64,000 nucleotides of DNA from Alphaproteobacteria bacterium (lineage in GTDB: Bacteria > Pseudomonadota > Alphaproteobacteria > Thalassobaculales > Thalassobaculaceae), in assembly GCA_022822665.1 (NCBI GenBank), contig JAJEAR010000056.1, positions 1 to 64,000 of the forward strand, written 5' to 3'. A program made the translations under genes and the position numbers. Positions 1 through 9,241 of the stretch are shown here, one piece after another (position 1 is the first letter of the stretch; every line of letters starts with the position of its first letter). Below the pieces are notes generated by a model. That model saw only the letters and a list, made by a program, of their open reading frames with translations. It made no database searches and was not told where the DNA came from.

Positions 1-30
1 ACGGCCCACCCCGCTTCAGGCCAAGGTATT

Positions 31-48
31 CGAACTCCTAGGGGTTCG
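31..48. promoter_or_regulatory. Near-perfect 18-bp palindrome
   Basis: CGAACTCCTAGGGGTTCG reads the same on both strands except for one mismatched pair. It lies in gene-free DNA 71 bp beyond the 3' end of the first minus-strand gene, so it could be an operator for a gene left of the window or part of a terminator. Nothing links it to a named regulator. Confidence 0.25.
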
Positions 49-118
49 GCCGTAGTGTACCCAGTAACCCGCAACTGAAATCTGTCGAATGGCAGTCATA
101 TCAACCAGTTGCGTTTGA

Positions 119-562
119 TCAAGGCTGGAACTTCGGTTTAGCGGCAACGTGGAACGGGCCGATCAGGACATCGTCCGGCTGCAGGTCATCGCGCCGCAGC
201 AGGTGCTGCAGCGAGTTGTGGCGCCTGACATCGTCATGGTGTTCGGCGGCAACGCCTCCGACCGTCCCGATGCTGCCGGAGCAGTCGTTCCTGTCCTCCC
301 TTCGCTTCCGTTCGTCGCTTTCCGGCGCATAGTAGTGGGCGAACGGTTTCCGGGATCCCGGGTCGAGTTCCTCGACCGCCTGTGTACAGGCGGCCAGCGC
401 GCCGGACAGGGCCTCGTCCGCGCTCCGGTCGATGGCAGCGCCCCAGCTGCGGGTGGTCCAGACCATCGCACCGTACAGGTCCTCTTCCGACCGTGCCGTA
501 CCGGTCGCAAGCAGGCCCGTGAGGACGACCGTGGCCATGACCACGCTGCGCGCGGCACCCAT
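119..562 (-). CDS. Small exported protein, possibly DUF4189-like
   Basis: The product has 147 residues and an unknown role. It begins with a typical Sec signal peptide (hydrophobic stretch at about residues 8-20, then an ATGTA-type cleavage region). The mature N-terminus contains a short stretch with tyrosine-glycine-alanine, a tryptophan and a final Ala-Ala-Cys, which resembles the start of DUF4189 domains. The rest is charged and matches nothing I recognise, so it may be truncated or diverged. ATG at 562 is preferred over the upstream ATG at 592 because GGAGG sits 8 bases before it. It is the last gene on this strand, 51 bp after the hydratase gene, and may be co-transcribed with it. Confidence 0.45.
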   Translation of the reverse strand: MGAARSVVMATVVLTGLLATGTARSEEDLYGAMVWTTRSWGAAIDRSADEALSGALAACTQAVEELDPGSRKPFAHYYAPESDERKRREDRNDCSGSIGTVGGVAAEHHDDVRRHNSLQHLLRRDDLQPDDVLIGPFHVAAKPKFQP

Positions 563-613
563 GAGAGGCCTCCATCCACAGGTGTGTGTCATTTCCGCGG
601 GTCCTGCGCCGGT

Positions 614-1414
614 TCAGGTGATGGTGAGGTGGCAGCTCCCGAGGACCCCGAAGTCGGCAACGAATTCCTGGCCGGCCGCGCCGGGTACGGGCTGGGTTGT
701 CGAGCCTGTCGTCACAAGGTCGCCGGCCTGGAGCGCGTCGCCCCGGGAGTTCAGCTCGTTCGCGAGCCACGCCAGCACCACCAGCGGCCCGCCGTCGACG
801 TTGCTCCCGGCCCCTGTCTTCTCCACCACCCCGTTGATCGAGAGCGTGATGTCGATCGCGGCGAGGTCAATGGACGCATGTTCGGCCTGGAACGGCCCAT
901 GCACCCAGCACCCGTTCGCACCGTTGTCCGCGATGATGCAGCCGATCCCCGCCTGGTTCCAGACCGGGAACGGTGAGGTCACCACCTCGATCGCCGGTGC
1001 GACCGCCTCGACAGCGCTGGCGACGGAGGTCGGGGTATGCGGCGAGCCGGTGGCCGGCAGGTCCCGGCCGAGCCGTACCGCGATCTCGGGTTCGATGATG
1101 ATGACGTGCCAGTCGGCCGCGCTGATGACATGCGGGTCGGGATGGCACAGGGTTGACAGCAGGAAGCCGGCGAACGCCTGGTCGGTTTCCAGCATCTCCC
1201 GGGCCGCCGGATTGGTTGCTCCGATCTTGTACCCGACCCGGCGACCGCCCGAGCTGGCAAGCAGCCTGCCCACCAGGGATGACTGTACCGCGTAGCCGTC
1301 TTCCCGGTCCGCCGGCCGGTAGGTCTCCGGCAGCCAGTCGAGGCGTGCGTGGTCCCGGCGTGCCCTGAACAGTTCACCCGCGGCGGTATCCACGGCTGCG
1401 GCGTCGAGTGTCAT
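614..1414 (-). CDS. 2-keto-4-pentenoate hydratase / fumarylacetoacetase-type enzyme
   Basis: The protein has 266 residues, the normal length for the MhpD/HpaH-type hydratases and decarboxylases of aromatic meta-cleavage pathways, which add water to 2-hydroxypenta-2,4-dienoates or decarboxylate 4-oxalocrotonate. The family pattern is clear: VGYKIGATN near residue 65, the acidic metal-binding segment IIIEPEIAVRLGRDL near 110, and the AIEVVTSPF region near 150. ATG at 1414 has a GGGAGA ribosome-binding site 6 bases upstream; a longer in-frame extension exists but has no such site. No ring-cleavage genes are nearby, so the substrate cannot be inferred from context. It is divergent from ygiB with about 155 bp between them. 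Confidence 0.85.
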   Translation of the reverse strand: MTLDAAAVDTAAGELFRARRDHARLDWLPETYRPADREDGYAVQSSLVGRLLASSGGRRVGYKIGATNPAAREMLETDQAFAGFLLSTLCHPDPHVISAADWHVIIIEPEIAVRLGRDLPATGSPHTPTSVASAVEAVAPAIEVVTSPFPVWNQAGIGCIIADNGANGCWVHGPFQAEHASIDLAAIDITLSINGVVEKTGAGSNVDGGPLVVLAWLANELNSRGDALQAGDLVTTGSTTQPVPGAAGQEFVADFGVLGSCHLTIT

Positions 1415-1570
1415 GAATGGTCTCCCTGCGATGCGGTGTCCGGAACCGGGAGTGTAGACGATTGACGCGGCGGTGTGTGCAGTTCGCAGTTCCGCGCGCA
1501 TCGCTTGGTGTTGCGCACAACGGCGTGGTGCCCGACTATGCAGGAAGGGGAGCGCACGGGAGAACGGGTG

Positions 1571-2107
1571 ATGAAGCGATCGCGCAGGATTGCGTTGGTG
1601 GTGATGGGAACCTCGGCGCTGACGCTCGCGGCGTGCGAGGAACGCAAGACCGAGGCGGCCCTGTTCGAGACGGTCGAACAATGCGTGGCCGAGCAGGGAC
1701 TGGTCGCCGAACAGTGTTACAGTGAATTCGACGCCGCCAAGGCCCAGCACGCGCAGGTCGCCCCGAAGTACACCTCGCAGGCTGACTGCGAGGAGGATTT
1801 CGGCCAGGGCGCCTGCGAGACCTCTCCCTATCGCACCACCACCGGCAACAGCGTGTTCATGCCGCTGATGGCCGGCTTCATGATGGGGCAGATGATGGGT
1901 GGCCGGGCCCACACCCAGCCGCTCTATCGCTCGCGTGACGATGCGAAGACATTCCGGACCGCGGACAATCGTCCGGTGGGCAGGACGGTCGGCCGCACCC
2001 TTGTACCCGAACGCTCCGTCGCCAAACCGTCCTCCAAGCTCTACACCCAGCAGCGCGGCGGCTTCGGCGCCCGCGCCCGTGCGGCGGGATACCGGGTGGG
2101 AGCCTGA
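1571..2107 (+). CDS. ygiB: YgiB/DUF1190 family lipoprotein-like protein
   Basis: This 178-residue protein has a signal segment ending in ALTLAACEE, a plausible lipobox with Cys as the first mature residue. It then shows the DUF1190 landmarks: paired cysteine segments (about residues 35-80), APKYTSQADCEEDFGQGAC, FMPLMAGFMMGQMMGG, and a C-terminal RGGFG motif shared with E. coli YgiB. The molecular function of the family is unknown. The start at 1571 gives a normal signal peptide; a longer in-frame start at 1475 does not. Its stop overlaps the start of ygiC by one base, the arrangement known from enterobacteria, so the two products are probably made together. Confidence 0.85.
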   Translation: MKRSRRIALVVMGTSALTLAACEERKTEAALFETVEQCVAEQGLVAEQCYSEFDAAKAQHAQVAPKYTSQADCEEDFGQGACETSPYRTTTGNSVFMPLMAGFMMGQMMGGRAHTQPLYRSRDDAKTFRTADNRPVGRTVGRTLVPERSVAKPSSKLYTQQRGGFGARARAAGYRVGA

Positions 2108-3267
2108 TGGAGCGGCTGTCGCTGCCGGCGCGCCGCAACTGGCAGCAGGTCGCCGCCGAACACGGGTTCACCTTTCATACCCCGGACGGTGAACGCTACT
2201 GGGACGAGACCCACGCCTACCGCTTCACGCTGCGCCAGGTCGAGGACGACCTCGAGACCCCTGCGGAGGAACTCGAGCAGATGTGCTTCAGCGTGGTGGA
2301 GCGCGCGGTCGCGGACGAGAGCGTGCTCGAGCGCCTCGCGATCCCGCCGCGCTTCTGGAGCTACGTGGCCGACAGCTGGGCCGATGGCGAGCGCAATCTC
2401 TACGGTCGCATGGACTTCTGCTACGACGGCGCCGGTCCGGCGAAGCTGCTCGAATACAATGCCGATACGCCGACCGCGCTGTACGAGAGTTCGATCTTCC
2501 AGTGGGTCTGGCTCGAGCAGGCGATGGAACAGGGCATCCTTCCCGATGGCGCGGACCAGTTCAATTCCCTGCACGAGCGCCTCGTCGACGCGCTCGGGCG
2601 CATCGGTATCGAGGGTCTGCTGCACCTTGCCTGCGCGCGTGACTCCGACGAGGATCTCGGCACCGTCGAATACGTCGAGGACTGCGCACGCCAGGCCGGT
2701 CTTTCGACCTGCCGGATGTTCGTCGAGGACATCGGGCTTGCCGGAAGCGGGCAGTTCACCGATACCGATGACAGGCCGGTGGCGTGGCTGTTCAAGCTCT
2801 ACCCGTGGGAATGGCTGATGGCCGAGGAATTCGGAGACCGGATCCCCGGCTCTGGAACCAGGTTCATCGAACCGGGCTGGAAGGCAGTCCTGTCCAACAA
2901 GGGTCTGATGGCGCTGCTCTGGGAGATGTTCGAAGGCCATCCGAACCTGTTGCCGACCTTCTTCCAGGATGACCCGGGAGCTGCGGGTCTGGCCGGGCAT
3001 CATGTCCGCAAGCCCCTGCTCTCGCGCGAGGGCGCCAACCTGCGCTTCGTCGAGGATGGCCGGGTCGTTGCGGAGACCGGCGGCGAGTACGGCGCGGAGG
3101 GCTACGTGGTCCAGGCGCTGGCGCCGCTGCCCTCGCATGCCGGCCGCCGGCCGATGTGCGGGGTCTGGCTGGTTGCCAGCGAGGCTGCCGGCATGGGAAT
3201 TCGCGAGGACGACGGATTGGTGACCACCGACGACGCCTGTTTCGTGCCGCACTTCATTCTCGACTGA
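2107..3267 (+). CDS. ygiC: YgiC, glutathionylspermidine-synthase-like ATP-grasp protein
   Basis: The product is 386 residues, matching YgiC, a stand-alone homologue of the ATP-grasp synthetase half of glutathionylspermidine synthase. It would ligate an amine to a carboxylate using ATP, but the natural substrates of YgiC are not established. Family motifs are visible: YNADTPT near residue 117, SNKGLMALLWEMF near 263, HPNLLPTFF near 279, and KPLLSREGANL near 303, which supplies ATP and Mg ligands. No amidase domain precedes it. The ATG overlaps the ygiB stop codon (TGATG), implying coupled translation. The pairing with ygiB is conserved across proteobacteria and supports both calls. Confidence 0.88.
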   Translation: MERLSLPARRNWQQVAAEHGFTFHTPDGERYWDETHAYRFTLRQVEDDLETPAEELEQMCFSVVERAVADESVLERLAIPPRFWSYVADSWADGERNLYGRMDFCYDGAGPAKLLEYNADTPTALYESSIFQWVWLEQAMEQGILPDGADQFNSLHERLVDALGRIGIEGLLHLACARDSDEDLGTVEYVEDCARQAGLSTCRMFVEDIGLAGSGQFTDTDDRPVAWLFKLYPWEWLMAEEFGDRIPGSGTRFIEPGWKAVLSNKGLMALLWEMFEGHPNLLPTFFQDDPGAAGLAGHHVRKPLLSREGANLRFVEDGRVVAETGGEYGAEGYVVQALAPLPSHAGRRPMCGVWLVASEAAGMGIREDDGLVTTDDACFVPHFILD

Positions 3268-3407
3268 CCCGCACCGGAGAACGCGTTGTCGCGCCGGGGG
3301 CGGCGCTGTATAAGCCTGCGTGTTCCTCCCGCGCGTCACGTGACTGTCCCGGAGTACGCGCACCTGGTCGACTGGCGTTTCCCGGGCCGCCCGACATTCC
3401 TGAGGTC

Positions 3408-4364
3408 ATGCGCATACTCCGTACCCTCGAGCTGGTTACCCCGGAGGACCGGGGCGCGGTGGCCGCCGTCGGCAATTTCGACGGGGTGCATCTCGGACAC
3501 CAGAAGGTTCTCACCGAGGCGGCGGGGATCGCGCGCGGCCGCGGACTGACCTTCGCGGTCCTCACCTTCGAGCCGCACCCGCGCATGCTGTTCCAGCCCG
3601 AGGCGGTGCCGTTCCGGCTGACCAGCAGCGCGACCCGCACCGCGATGTTCCGCCGTCTCGGCGTAGAACTGCTGTTCGAACTGCCGTTTGACCACGCGTT
3701 CTCCCAGCTTTCAGCCGAGGCGTTCGTGACCGACGTGGTCAGGGACGGTCTCGGGGTGTGTCATGTCGTGTGCGGCTATGACTTCGTGTTCGGGCATCGC
3801 CGTCGCGGAACTCCGGAGGTGCTCGAGCATCTCGGGCGGGACGCCGGGATCGGGGTGACCTGCGTTCCGGCGGTTTCGGAAGGCGACGGTGCGGTCTACT
3901 CGTCGACCCGCGTCAGGCAGTGCCTGGCGGAGGGGGACCCGGCGGGCGCGGCGGAACTGCTGGGACGGCCGTGGAGTTTTCGTGCCCCGGTCGAGGAAGG
4001 TGACCGGCGCGGCCGGACGATCGGGTTTCCGACCTGCAACCTGCGCATCGTCGACCTCCAGCAGCCGGCGCACGGCGTCTACGCGGTTCGGGTCGGCCTG
4101 GACGGGACCGCGGTTCCGGGCGTGGCCAACTTCGGTCGGCGGCCGACGGTCAATGACCGCGGAGCGTTGTTCGAGGTGCACCTGTTCGACATCGATCGCG
4201 ACCTTTACGGCCGGGAACTCGAGGTGCACCTGATTGACTTCATTCGGCCCGAAATGAGATTTAGCGGCCTTGATGAACTGAAGGCCCGCATTGCCGCGGA
4301 TGCGGACGCGGCGCGAAGCCGTCTTTCGGAACACAATGGACCGCTCCTTGCGGGAGCGAACTGA
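3408..4364 (+). CDS. ribF: Bifunctional riboflavin kinase / FAD synthetase
   Basis: This 318-residue enzyme phosphorylates riboflavin to FMN and adenylylates FMN to FAD. The N-terminal nucleotidyltransferase domain carries GNFDGVHLGHQ (HxGH type) near residue 23 and SSTRVRQCLAEGD near 165. The C-terminal kinase domain has GRTIGFPTCNL near 205, where the usual PTAN is PTCN, and GVANFGRRPT near 240. ATG at 3408 is the only start that gives the canonical N-terminus. It lies 5 bp before ileS, an arrangement common in proteobacteria. I saw no FMN riboswitch in the 140 bp upstream. Confidence 0.95.
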   Translation: MRILRTLELVTPEDRGAVAAVGNFDGVHLGHQKVLTEAAGIARGRGLTFAVLTFEPHPRMLFQPEAVPFRLTSSATRTAMFRRLGVELLFELPFDHAFSQLSAEAFVTDVVRDGLGVCHVVCGYDFVFGHRRRGTPEVLEHLGRDAGIGVTCVPAVSEGDGAVYSSTRVRQCLAEGDPAGAAELLGRPWSFRAPVEEGDRRGRTIGFPTCNLRIVDLQQPAHGVYAVRVGLDGTAVPGVANFGRRPTVNDRGALFEVHLFDIDRDLYGRELEVHLIDFIRPEMRFSGLDELKARIAADADAARSRLSEHNGPLLAGAN

Positions 4365-4369
4365 ACGAT

Positions 4370-7189
4370 ATGACCACGGATTACAAGTCGACACTGTTCC
4401 TGCCCAAGACCGACTTTCCGATGCGGGCGGGACTGCCCCGGCGTGAACCCGAACTGCTTGCCCAGTGGGAGCAGATCGGCCTGGAGCGCCGCCTGCGCGA
4501 GCAGGGCCTGGAGCGCGAGAAGTTCATCCTGCATGATGGACCGCCCTATGCGAACGGTCACCTTCACATGGGCCATGCGCTCAACAAGATCCTGAAGGAC
4601 GTGATCAACCGTTCGCAGCAGATGTCCGGCAAGGACGCGATCTACGTGCCCGGCTGGGACTGTCACGGCCTGCCGATCGAATGGAAGATCGAGGAGGGGT
4701 ATCTCGAGAAGGGGCTCGACAAGGATTCGGTCCCCGTCAACGAGTTCCGCAGGCAGTGCCGGGAGTTCGCCAGGCAGTGGATCGAGGTCCAGACCCGAGA
4801 GTTCAAGCGGCTCGGCGTCTGCGGTGACTGGGAGAACCCGTACACGACCATGAGCAATGCCGCCGAGGCGCAGATTGCGCGCGAGATCGGCAAGTTCCTG
4901 ATGAACGGCGGACTCTACGCGGGAGCCAGGCCGGTGCTGTGGTCGGTCGCGGAGAAGACCGCGCTCGCCGATGCCGAGGTGGAATACCATGACCACCGTT
5001 CGACCACGGTGCATGTCCGGTTTCCGGTGATCAGTGCGTCTCGGCCCGAACTCGACGGTGCCAGCGCGCTCATCTGGACCACCACGCCGTGGACCCTGCC
5101 CGGCAACAGGGCCATCGCCTACGGCACCGAGTTCGTCTACGCCGTACACGAGGTGACGGCCGTCGGCGAGGGCAGCCTCGCGGTGGTCGGCGAGCGGATC
5201 GTGGTTGCGGCAGAGCTCCTCGCCGGCGTCTGCGCCGAGGCGGGGATCACGGACACCCGCGAAATCGCGCGCCTGCCGGGCTCGGCGCTGGCGGGCACGG
5301 TGGCGGCCCACCCGTTACGCGGCCAGGGCTACGATTTCGACGTGCCGCTGCTGGCGGCCCAGTTCGTCACACTCGAACAGGGGACCGGACTCGTGCACAT
5401 ATCGCCGGGCGCCGGTGCGGACGACTTCGAGCTCGGGCGCGCCCATGGCCTCGCGGTCACGGCCACAGTCGATGACGAGGGCCGGTTCCTCGATTACATG
5501 CCGCTGGTCGCGGGGATGGACGTGTTCCGTGACAACGGGCGGATCGCCGACCTGATCCGCGATGCCGGCGGCCTGCTGGCCACCGGTCACCTCGTCCACA
5601 GCTATCCGCACTCCTGGCGGTCCGGCGCACCGCTCATCTTCCGGGCCACACCGCAGTGGTTCATCTCGATGGAAACCAACGATCTGCGCGGCAAGGCGCT
5701 GGTTGCGATCGACAGCACCCGGTTCGTGCCGGCGGGTGGACGCAACCGGCTGCGGTCGATGATCGAGCAGCGCCCCGACTGGTGCGTGTCGCGCCAGCGG
5801 GCCTGGGGGGTGCCGATCCCGGTGTTCGTTGACAAGAGCACCGGTGAGCCGCTGCGCGACCAGGTGGTGATCGACCGCACGGCGCAGATCTTCGAGGAAG
5901 AGGGCTCGGATGCCTGGTATTCGTCCGACCCGCAGCGCTTTCTCGGGCCCGACCACGATGCCGGCCGCTACGAGCAGGTCCGCGACATTGTCGAGGTATG
6001 GTTCGACAGCGGTTCGACCCACAGCTTCGTGCTCGAGGCCCGGCCTGAACTCCAGTGGCCGGCCTCGCTCTACCTCGAGGGATCGGACCAGCATCGCGGC
6101 TGGTTCCACACCTCGTTGCTGCAATCCTGCGGTACCCGGGGGCGTGCGCCGTTCGACGCGGTCCTGACCCACGGGTTCGTGCTGGACGAGAACGGGCGCA
6201 AGATGTCGAAGTCGCTGGGCAATGTCACCGCGCCGGCGGACGTGGTCGAGGAGTCCGGGGCCGACATCCTGCGGTTGTGGGTGGTCGGGTCAGACTACTC
6301 GGAAGACCTGCGGATCGGCCCGGAGATCGTGAAGCGCCAGGTCGACCTGTACCGCCGGCTGCGGAATACCCTGCGCTTCCTGGTCGGCAACCTGCACGGG
6401 TTCTCGCAGCATGAAATCCTCGCGCCGGCCGAGATGCCGGAACTCGATCGCTGGGTGCTGCACCGGCTGGCCGAACTCGACCGGGTGGTCCGCGACTGCG
6501 TCGACCGCTTCGACTTCCATGCCATGTTTACGCAACTGCACCGGTTCTGCGCGTCGGACCTGTCCGCGTACTACTTCGACATCCGCAAGGACGCGCTCTA
6601 TTGCGACGCGGCGGATTCGGTCCGGCGCCGGGCAGCCCGCACCGTGCTCGACCGGGTATTCGACTGCCTGACGGCCTGGCTCGCACCGATCCTGTGCTTC
6701 ACGGCCGAGGAGGCATGGCAGCACCGGGTGCGCGATCCGGAAAACTCCGTGCATCTGCGCACCTTCCCCGAGATTCCCGCCAACTGGTTCGATGCAGAAC
6801 TGGCGCGCAAGTGGTCCCGGGTGCGCGAGGTGCGCCGGGTGGTAACGGGAGCGCTCGAACTCGAGCGCGCGGAACGGCGCATCGGCGCATCGCTGCAGGC
6901 CCATCCCGTCGTCCATGTCACCGACGATGTGCTGGCCCTGTTCGAGGGACTCGATCCGGCCGAGCTGTTCATCACCTCGGCTGCCGATCTGGTCACCGGC
7001 CCGGCCCCGGACGGGGCGTTCCGGCTTGCCGACGTCGATGATGTCGCGGTCGTCCCCGGCCTGGCCGCGGGCGGGAAATGCGAGAGGTGCTGGAAGGTCC
7101 TGCCGGAGGTTGGGGCGGGGTCCGATCCGGTGTGCGGCAGGTGCGCAGACGCGATGCACCGTGCGACGAGCGCCGGTGTGCAGGCCTGA
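4370..7189 (+). CDS. ileS: Isoleucyl-tRNA synthetase
   Basis: This 939-residue class I synthetase charges tRNA-Ile. The ATP-binding HIGH-type motif is HMGH at residues 66-69, KMSKS lies at 611-615, and the editing (CP1) domain sits between them with the WTTTPWTLPGN segment near 236. The C-terminus has a four-cysteine zinc site (CERCW and, about 20 residues later, CGRC), as in bacterial IleRS. The length is normal. It is tightly linked to ribF upstream and lspA 11 bp downstream, a classic proteobacterial ileS-lspA operon. Confidence 0.97.
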   Translation: MTTDYKSTLFLPKTDFPMRAGLPRREPELLAQWEQIGLERRLREQGLEREKFILHDGPPYANGHLHMGHALNKILKDVINRSQQMSGKDAIYVPGWDCHGLPIEWKIEEGYLEKGLDKDSVPVNEFRRQCREFARQWIEVQTREFKRLGVCGDWENPYTTMSNAAEAQIAREIGKFLMNGGLYAGARPVLWSVAEKTALADAEVEYHDHRSTTVHVRFPVISASRPELDGASALIWTTTPWTLPGNRAIAYGTEFVYAVHEVTAVGEGSLAVVGERIVVAAELLAGVCAEAGITDTREIARLPGSALAGTVAAHPLRGQGYDFDVPLLAAQFVTLEQGTGLVHISPGAGADDFELGRAHGLAVTATVDDEGRFLDYMPLVAGMDVFRDNGRIADLIRDAGGLLATGHLVHSYPHSWRSGAPLIFRATPQWFISMETNDLRGKALVAIDSTRFVPAGGRNRLRSMIEQRPDWCVSRQRAWGVPIPVFVDKSTGEPLRDQVVIDRTAQIFEEEGSDAWYSSDPQRFLGPDHDAGRYEQVRDIVEVWFDSGSTHSFVLEARPELQWPASLYLEGSDQHRGWFHTSLLQSCGTRGRAPFDAVLTHGFVLDENGRKMSKSLGNVTAPADVVEESGADILRLWVVGSDYSEDLRIGPEIVKRQVDLYRRLRNTLRFLVGNLHGFSQHEILAPAEMPELDRWVLHRLAELDRVVRDCVDRFDFHAMFTQLHRFCASDLSAYYFDIRKDALYCDAADSVRRRAARTVLDRVFDCLTAWLAPILCFTAEEAWQHRVRDPENSVHLRTFPEIPANWFDAELARKWSRVREVRRVVTGALELERAERRIGASLQAHPVVHVTDDVLALFEGLDPAELFITSAADLVTGPAPDGAFRLADVDDVAVVPGLAAGGKCERCWKVLPEVGAGSDPVCGRCADAMHRATSAGVQA

Positions 7190-7200
7190 CGGATCGCGGC

Positions 7201-7686
7201 GTGGCCTTGCGCGGGACACGAATTGTCGCCGTTCTGCTGATCCTGCTGGTTATCGCCGCTGACCAGGCCACCAAGGCGTGGGCACTGGCCGGGTGGTTTT
7301 CGCCGCCGCGGGTGATCGAGGTCACCCCGTTCCTCAACCTCGTGCCGGTCTGGAATACCGGTGTTGCCTTCGGCTTCCTTGCCGGCGACTGGCCGGCGAT
7401 GCCGCTGGTGCTGACCGGGTTTTCGGCACTGGTCAGCCTCGGCCTTCTGGTCTGGCTGTTGCGGTCCCGCCAGCGCGCCTTGGTGATTGCCCTCGCCCCG
7501 GTCATCGGTGGCGCGGTGGGCAATATCGTGGACCGGCTTCGCTTCGGTGCCGTCATCGACTTTGTCGATCTTCATGTCGCCGGGCTGCACTGGCCGGCCT
7601 TCAACATTGCCGATGCAGGAATTACAATCGGGGTCGGCCTGTTGCTGCTGGATGGCGTACGCACACCACCGGGCCGGTATGCGTGA
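7201..7686 (+). CDS. lspA: Lipoprotein signal peptidase II
   Basis: This 161-residue inner-membrane aspartic protease cleaves signal peptides of diacylglyceryl-modified prolipoproteins. Four membrane segments are visible. The catalytic aspartates lie in GNIVDR (D111) and FNIADA (D138), and the conserved VWNTGVAFGF loop is present near residue 50. GTG at 7201 gives the normal family length; an in-frame ATG at 7078 would add a 41-residue extension lying inside ileS and is rejected. The gene immediately downstream encodes a lipoprotein, a natural substrate. Confidence 0.95.
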   Translation: MALRGTRIVAVLLILLVIAADQATKAWALAGWFSPPRVIEVTPFLNLVPVWNTGVAFGFLAGDWPAMPLVLTGFSALVSLGLLVWLLRSRQRALVIALAPVIGGAVGNIVDRLRFGAVIDFVDLHVAGLHWPAFNIADAGITIGVGLLLLDGVRTPPGRYA

Positions 7687-7718
7687 GAACGGTGATGCAA
7701 TCGGGAAAGGCTGTCGAG

Positions 7719-8270
7719 ATGGTCCACCGTCGTTGCCTTCGCGTTGTCCTTCCATGCCTGGTTGCGCTGGGACTCGGTCTTTCGGGCTGCGACCAGATGA
7801 GGAAGTCGCTCGGATACTCCAAGAACCCGCCTGACGAGTTTGCAGTCCGCTCGCGCGCACCGTTGAGCGTGCCGCCGGACTTCCAGGTTCGCCCGCCCGC
7901 GCCGGGAGCCGAGCGGCCGCAGGAACCGTCGCGCCGGGACGAGGCCCGGTCGCTGATCACCGGACGACAGGCGCCCGGGGACACCGGCAGCGAGGCGGGA
8001 GCACTGCGCGGCCTGCTGGCGCTGGACACCGCCGATCCCGAAATCCGCGAGCGGCTCAACCGTGAGGGTGGCGTCTTCGTCTACGAGGACGAGACCTTCG
8101 TCGATCGGCTGCTGTTCTGGAATGATCGTACCCCGGAGGCCTCCGTGATCGATCCGGTGAAGGAGCGGGAGCGGCTGCAGCGCAACGCGGCGGCGGGTCG
8201 GCCGGTGACGGAGGGCGAGACCCCGACGATCGAGCGCAAGAAGGAAGGACTGCTGAACCGGCTGTTCTGA
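7719..8270 (+). CDS. DUF3035 (BamF-type) outer-membrane lipoprotein
   Basis: The 183-residue protein starts with a lipoprotein signal peptide ending in LGLSGC. Just after it comes NPPDEFAVRSRAPLSVPPDF, the hallmark of alphaproteobacterial DUF3035 proteins, a family linked to the BAM outer-membrane assembly complex and named BamF in some species. The C-terminal half is charged with no further recognisable motif. ATG at 7719 is preferred because GGGAAAGG lies 8 bases upstream; ATG at 7695 is an in-frame alternative. In related genomes, as I recall, M16 peptidases and mutL follow closely; here about 5.2 kb of other DNA intervenes. Confidence 0.8.
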   Translation: MVHRRCLRVVLPCLVALGLGLSGCDQMRKSLGYSKNPPDEFAVRSRAPLSVPPDFQVRPPAPGAERPQEPSRRDEARSLITGRQAPGDTGSEAGALRGLLALDTADPEIRERLNREGGVFVYEDETFVDRLLFWNDRTPEASVIDPVKERERLQRNAAAGRPVTEGETPTIERKKEGLLNRLF

Positions 8271-8887
8271 GGCCGGACCGGGTGCAGTCGAACCCCGGAC
8301 TGGCAAGGCGAAGCACGTTGGCGCGAAGTCAGGCCGCGACGGTAGCACCGTGACAACAGCGCGCGGTCTCCGCGCGAACCCATGAAGTTTCCACGCCGTG
8401 TACAGTCCGGCCTGGCGCCGGGCATTGCCGCCTGTTGGGCGCAGGAGGCCGACGACGGGAACGGGTCCGCCATTTGTCACCGGTAGTGTGGTCGGACACG
8501 GGGCGGATCGGGCAGGAATTGACCAGGCATTTGCAGGCGTAGCGTGTAACCGGCCCTGCTGGCGCCGGGGATCCCGAAACCATCGGGATGACGTTGTGAG
8601 CGGACCTGGGGATATGCGTCCAGGCGAGCGGGCGCGTGCCGCCGGTATGAACACGGATCGCCCGGCGTGGCGGCCGGGCGCGGCGATTTGGCGAGAATGA
8701 GCCGGCCGGACTTCCCGCTCGCCTTCGAGCCGACTGCCGCACCGATGGATACCCGGGCCAACAAGCGAGACGTGAGACCGCGTCCACGTCCGGGTTCATT
8801 CCCCTCGCGCAGGTTGCCGCCGGTCGTTATCAGGCCAGGTCGGTCATTACGATCAACTAAACGGTTGAATAATTGTTCGAAGCGGGT
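8271..8887. other. Gene-free stretch with two small hairpins
   Basis: About 580 bp before the ArsR operator hold no convincing gene. Two short inverted repeats are visible: CGCGCGGtctCCGCGCG at 8360-8376 and ATCCCGaaaccatCGGGAT at 8571-8589. Neither is followed by a T run. Small open frames here show no signal peptide, domain or ribosome-binding site. The length is unusual for this compact genome and marks the left edge of the accessory segment. Confidence 0.5.
8853..8868. promoter_or_regulatory. Palindromic operator for the ArsR-type repressor
   Basis: TCAACTAAACGGTTGA is an inverted repeat with TCAAC/GTTGA arms, ending 20 bp before the preferred start of the ArsR-type gene. ArsR regulators paired with SRPBCC genes usually repress their own promoter through TCAAC-type palindromes of this kind. 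The position overlapping the expected promoter fits autorepression of the three-gene operon. The assignment to this repressor is inference. Confidence 0.6.
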
Positions 8888-9241
8888 ATGTTCAATGGCA
8901 TGGCTGGGCATGACCTGAACCTGATCTTCCACGCGCTCGGCGATCCCACGCGGCGCGCCATCCTCGACAGCCTGTCCGGGGGGGAGGCGAACGTCAGCCA
9001 TCTCTCCCGTCCCTTTGACATCTCGTTCGCCGCGGTGTCGAAACACCTTGGCGTGCTCGAACGGGCGGGGCTTGTCACGCGCGAAGCCCGCGGGCGGGAG
9101 CGGATATGCAGGATCAATCCGGGCGCACTCGCCGATGCCCGCGCCTGGCTCGAGTGGCACGAGAGCTTCTGGACGGACCGGCTGGATGCACTTGAGGCAC
9201 TTGTCGGCACCGCCCCGGACAGCCCGGACGAACTGAAATGA
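8888..9241 (+). CDS. ArsR-family transcriptional repressor
   Basis: This 117-residue winged-helix regulator has the ArsR core ALGDPTRRAILDSL near residue 15 and a recognition-helix segment FAAVSKHLGVLERAGLV near 43. It lacks the metal-binding CxC of ArsR/SmtB and belongs to the subgroup paired with SRPBCC/AHSA1 proteins. It probably represses its own operon through the palindrome at 8853-8868. ATG at 8888 follows a GAAGCGGG sequence; ATG at 8900 is also possible. Its stop overlaps the next start (ATGA), so translation is coupled. Confidence 0.88.
   Translation: MFNGMAGHDLNLIFHALGDPTRRAILDSLSGGEANVSHLSRPFDISFAAVSKHLGVLERAGLVTREARGRERICRINPGALADARAWLEWHESFWTDRLDALEALVGTAPDSPDELK

Noticed and set aside
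3268..3407. Possible FMN riboswitch upstream of ribF
   Set aside because: The conserved RFN-type helices and loops are not visible.
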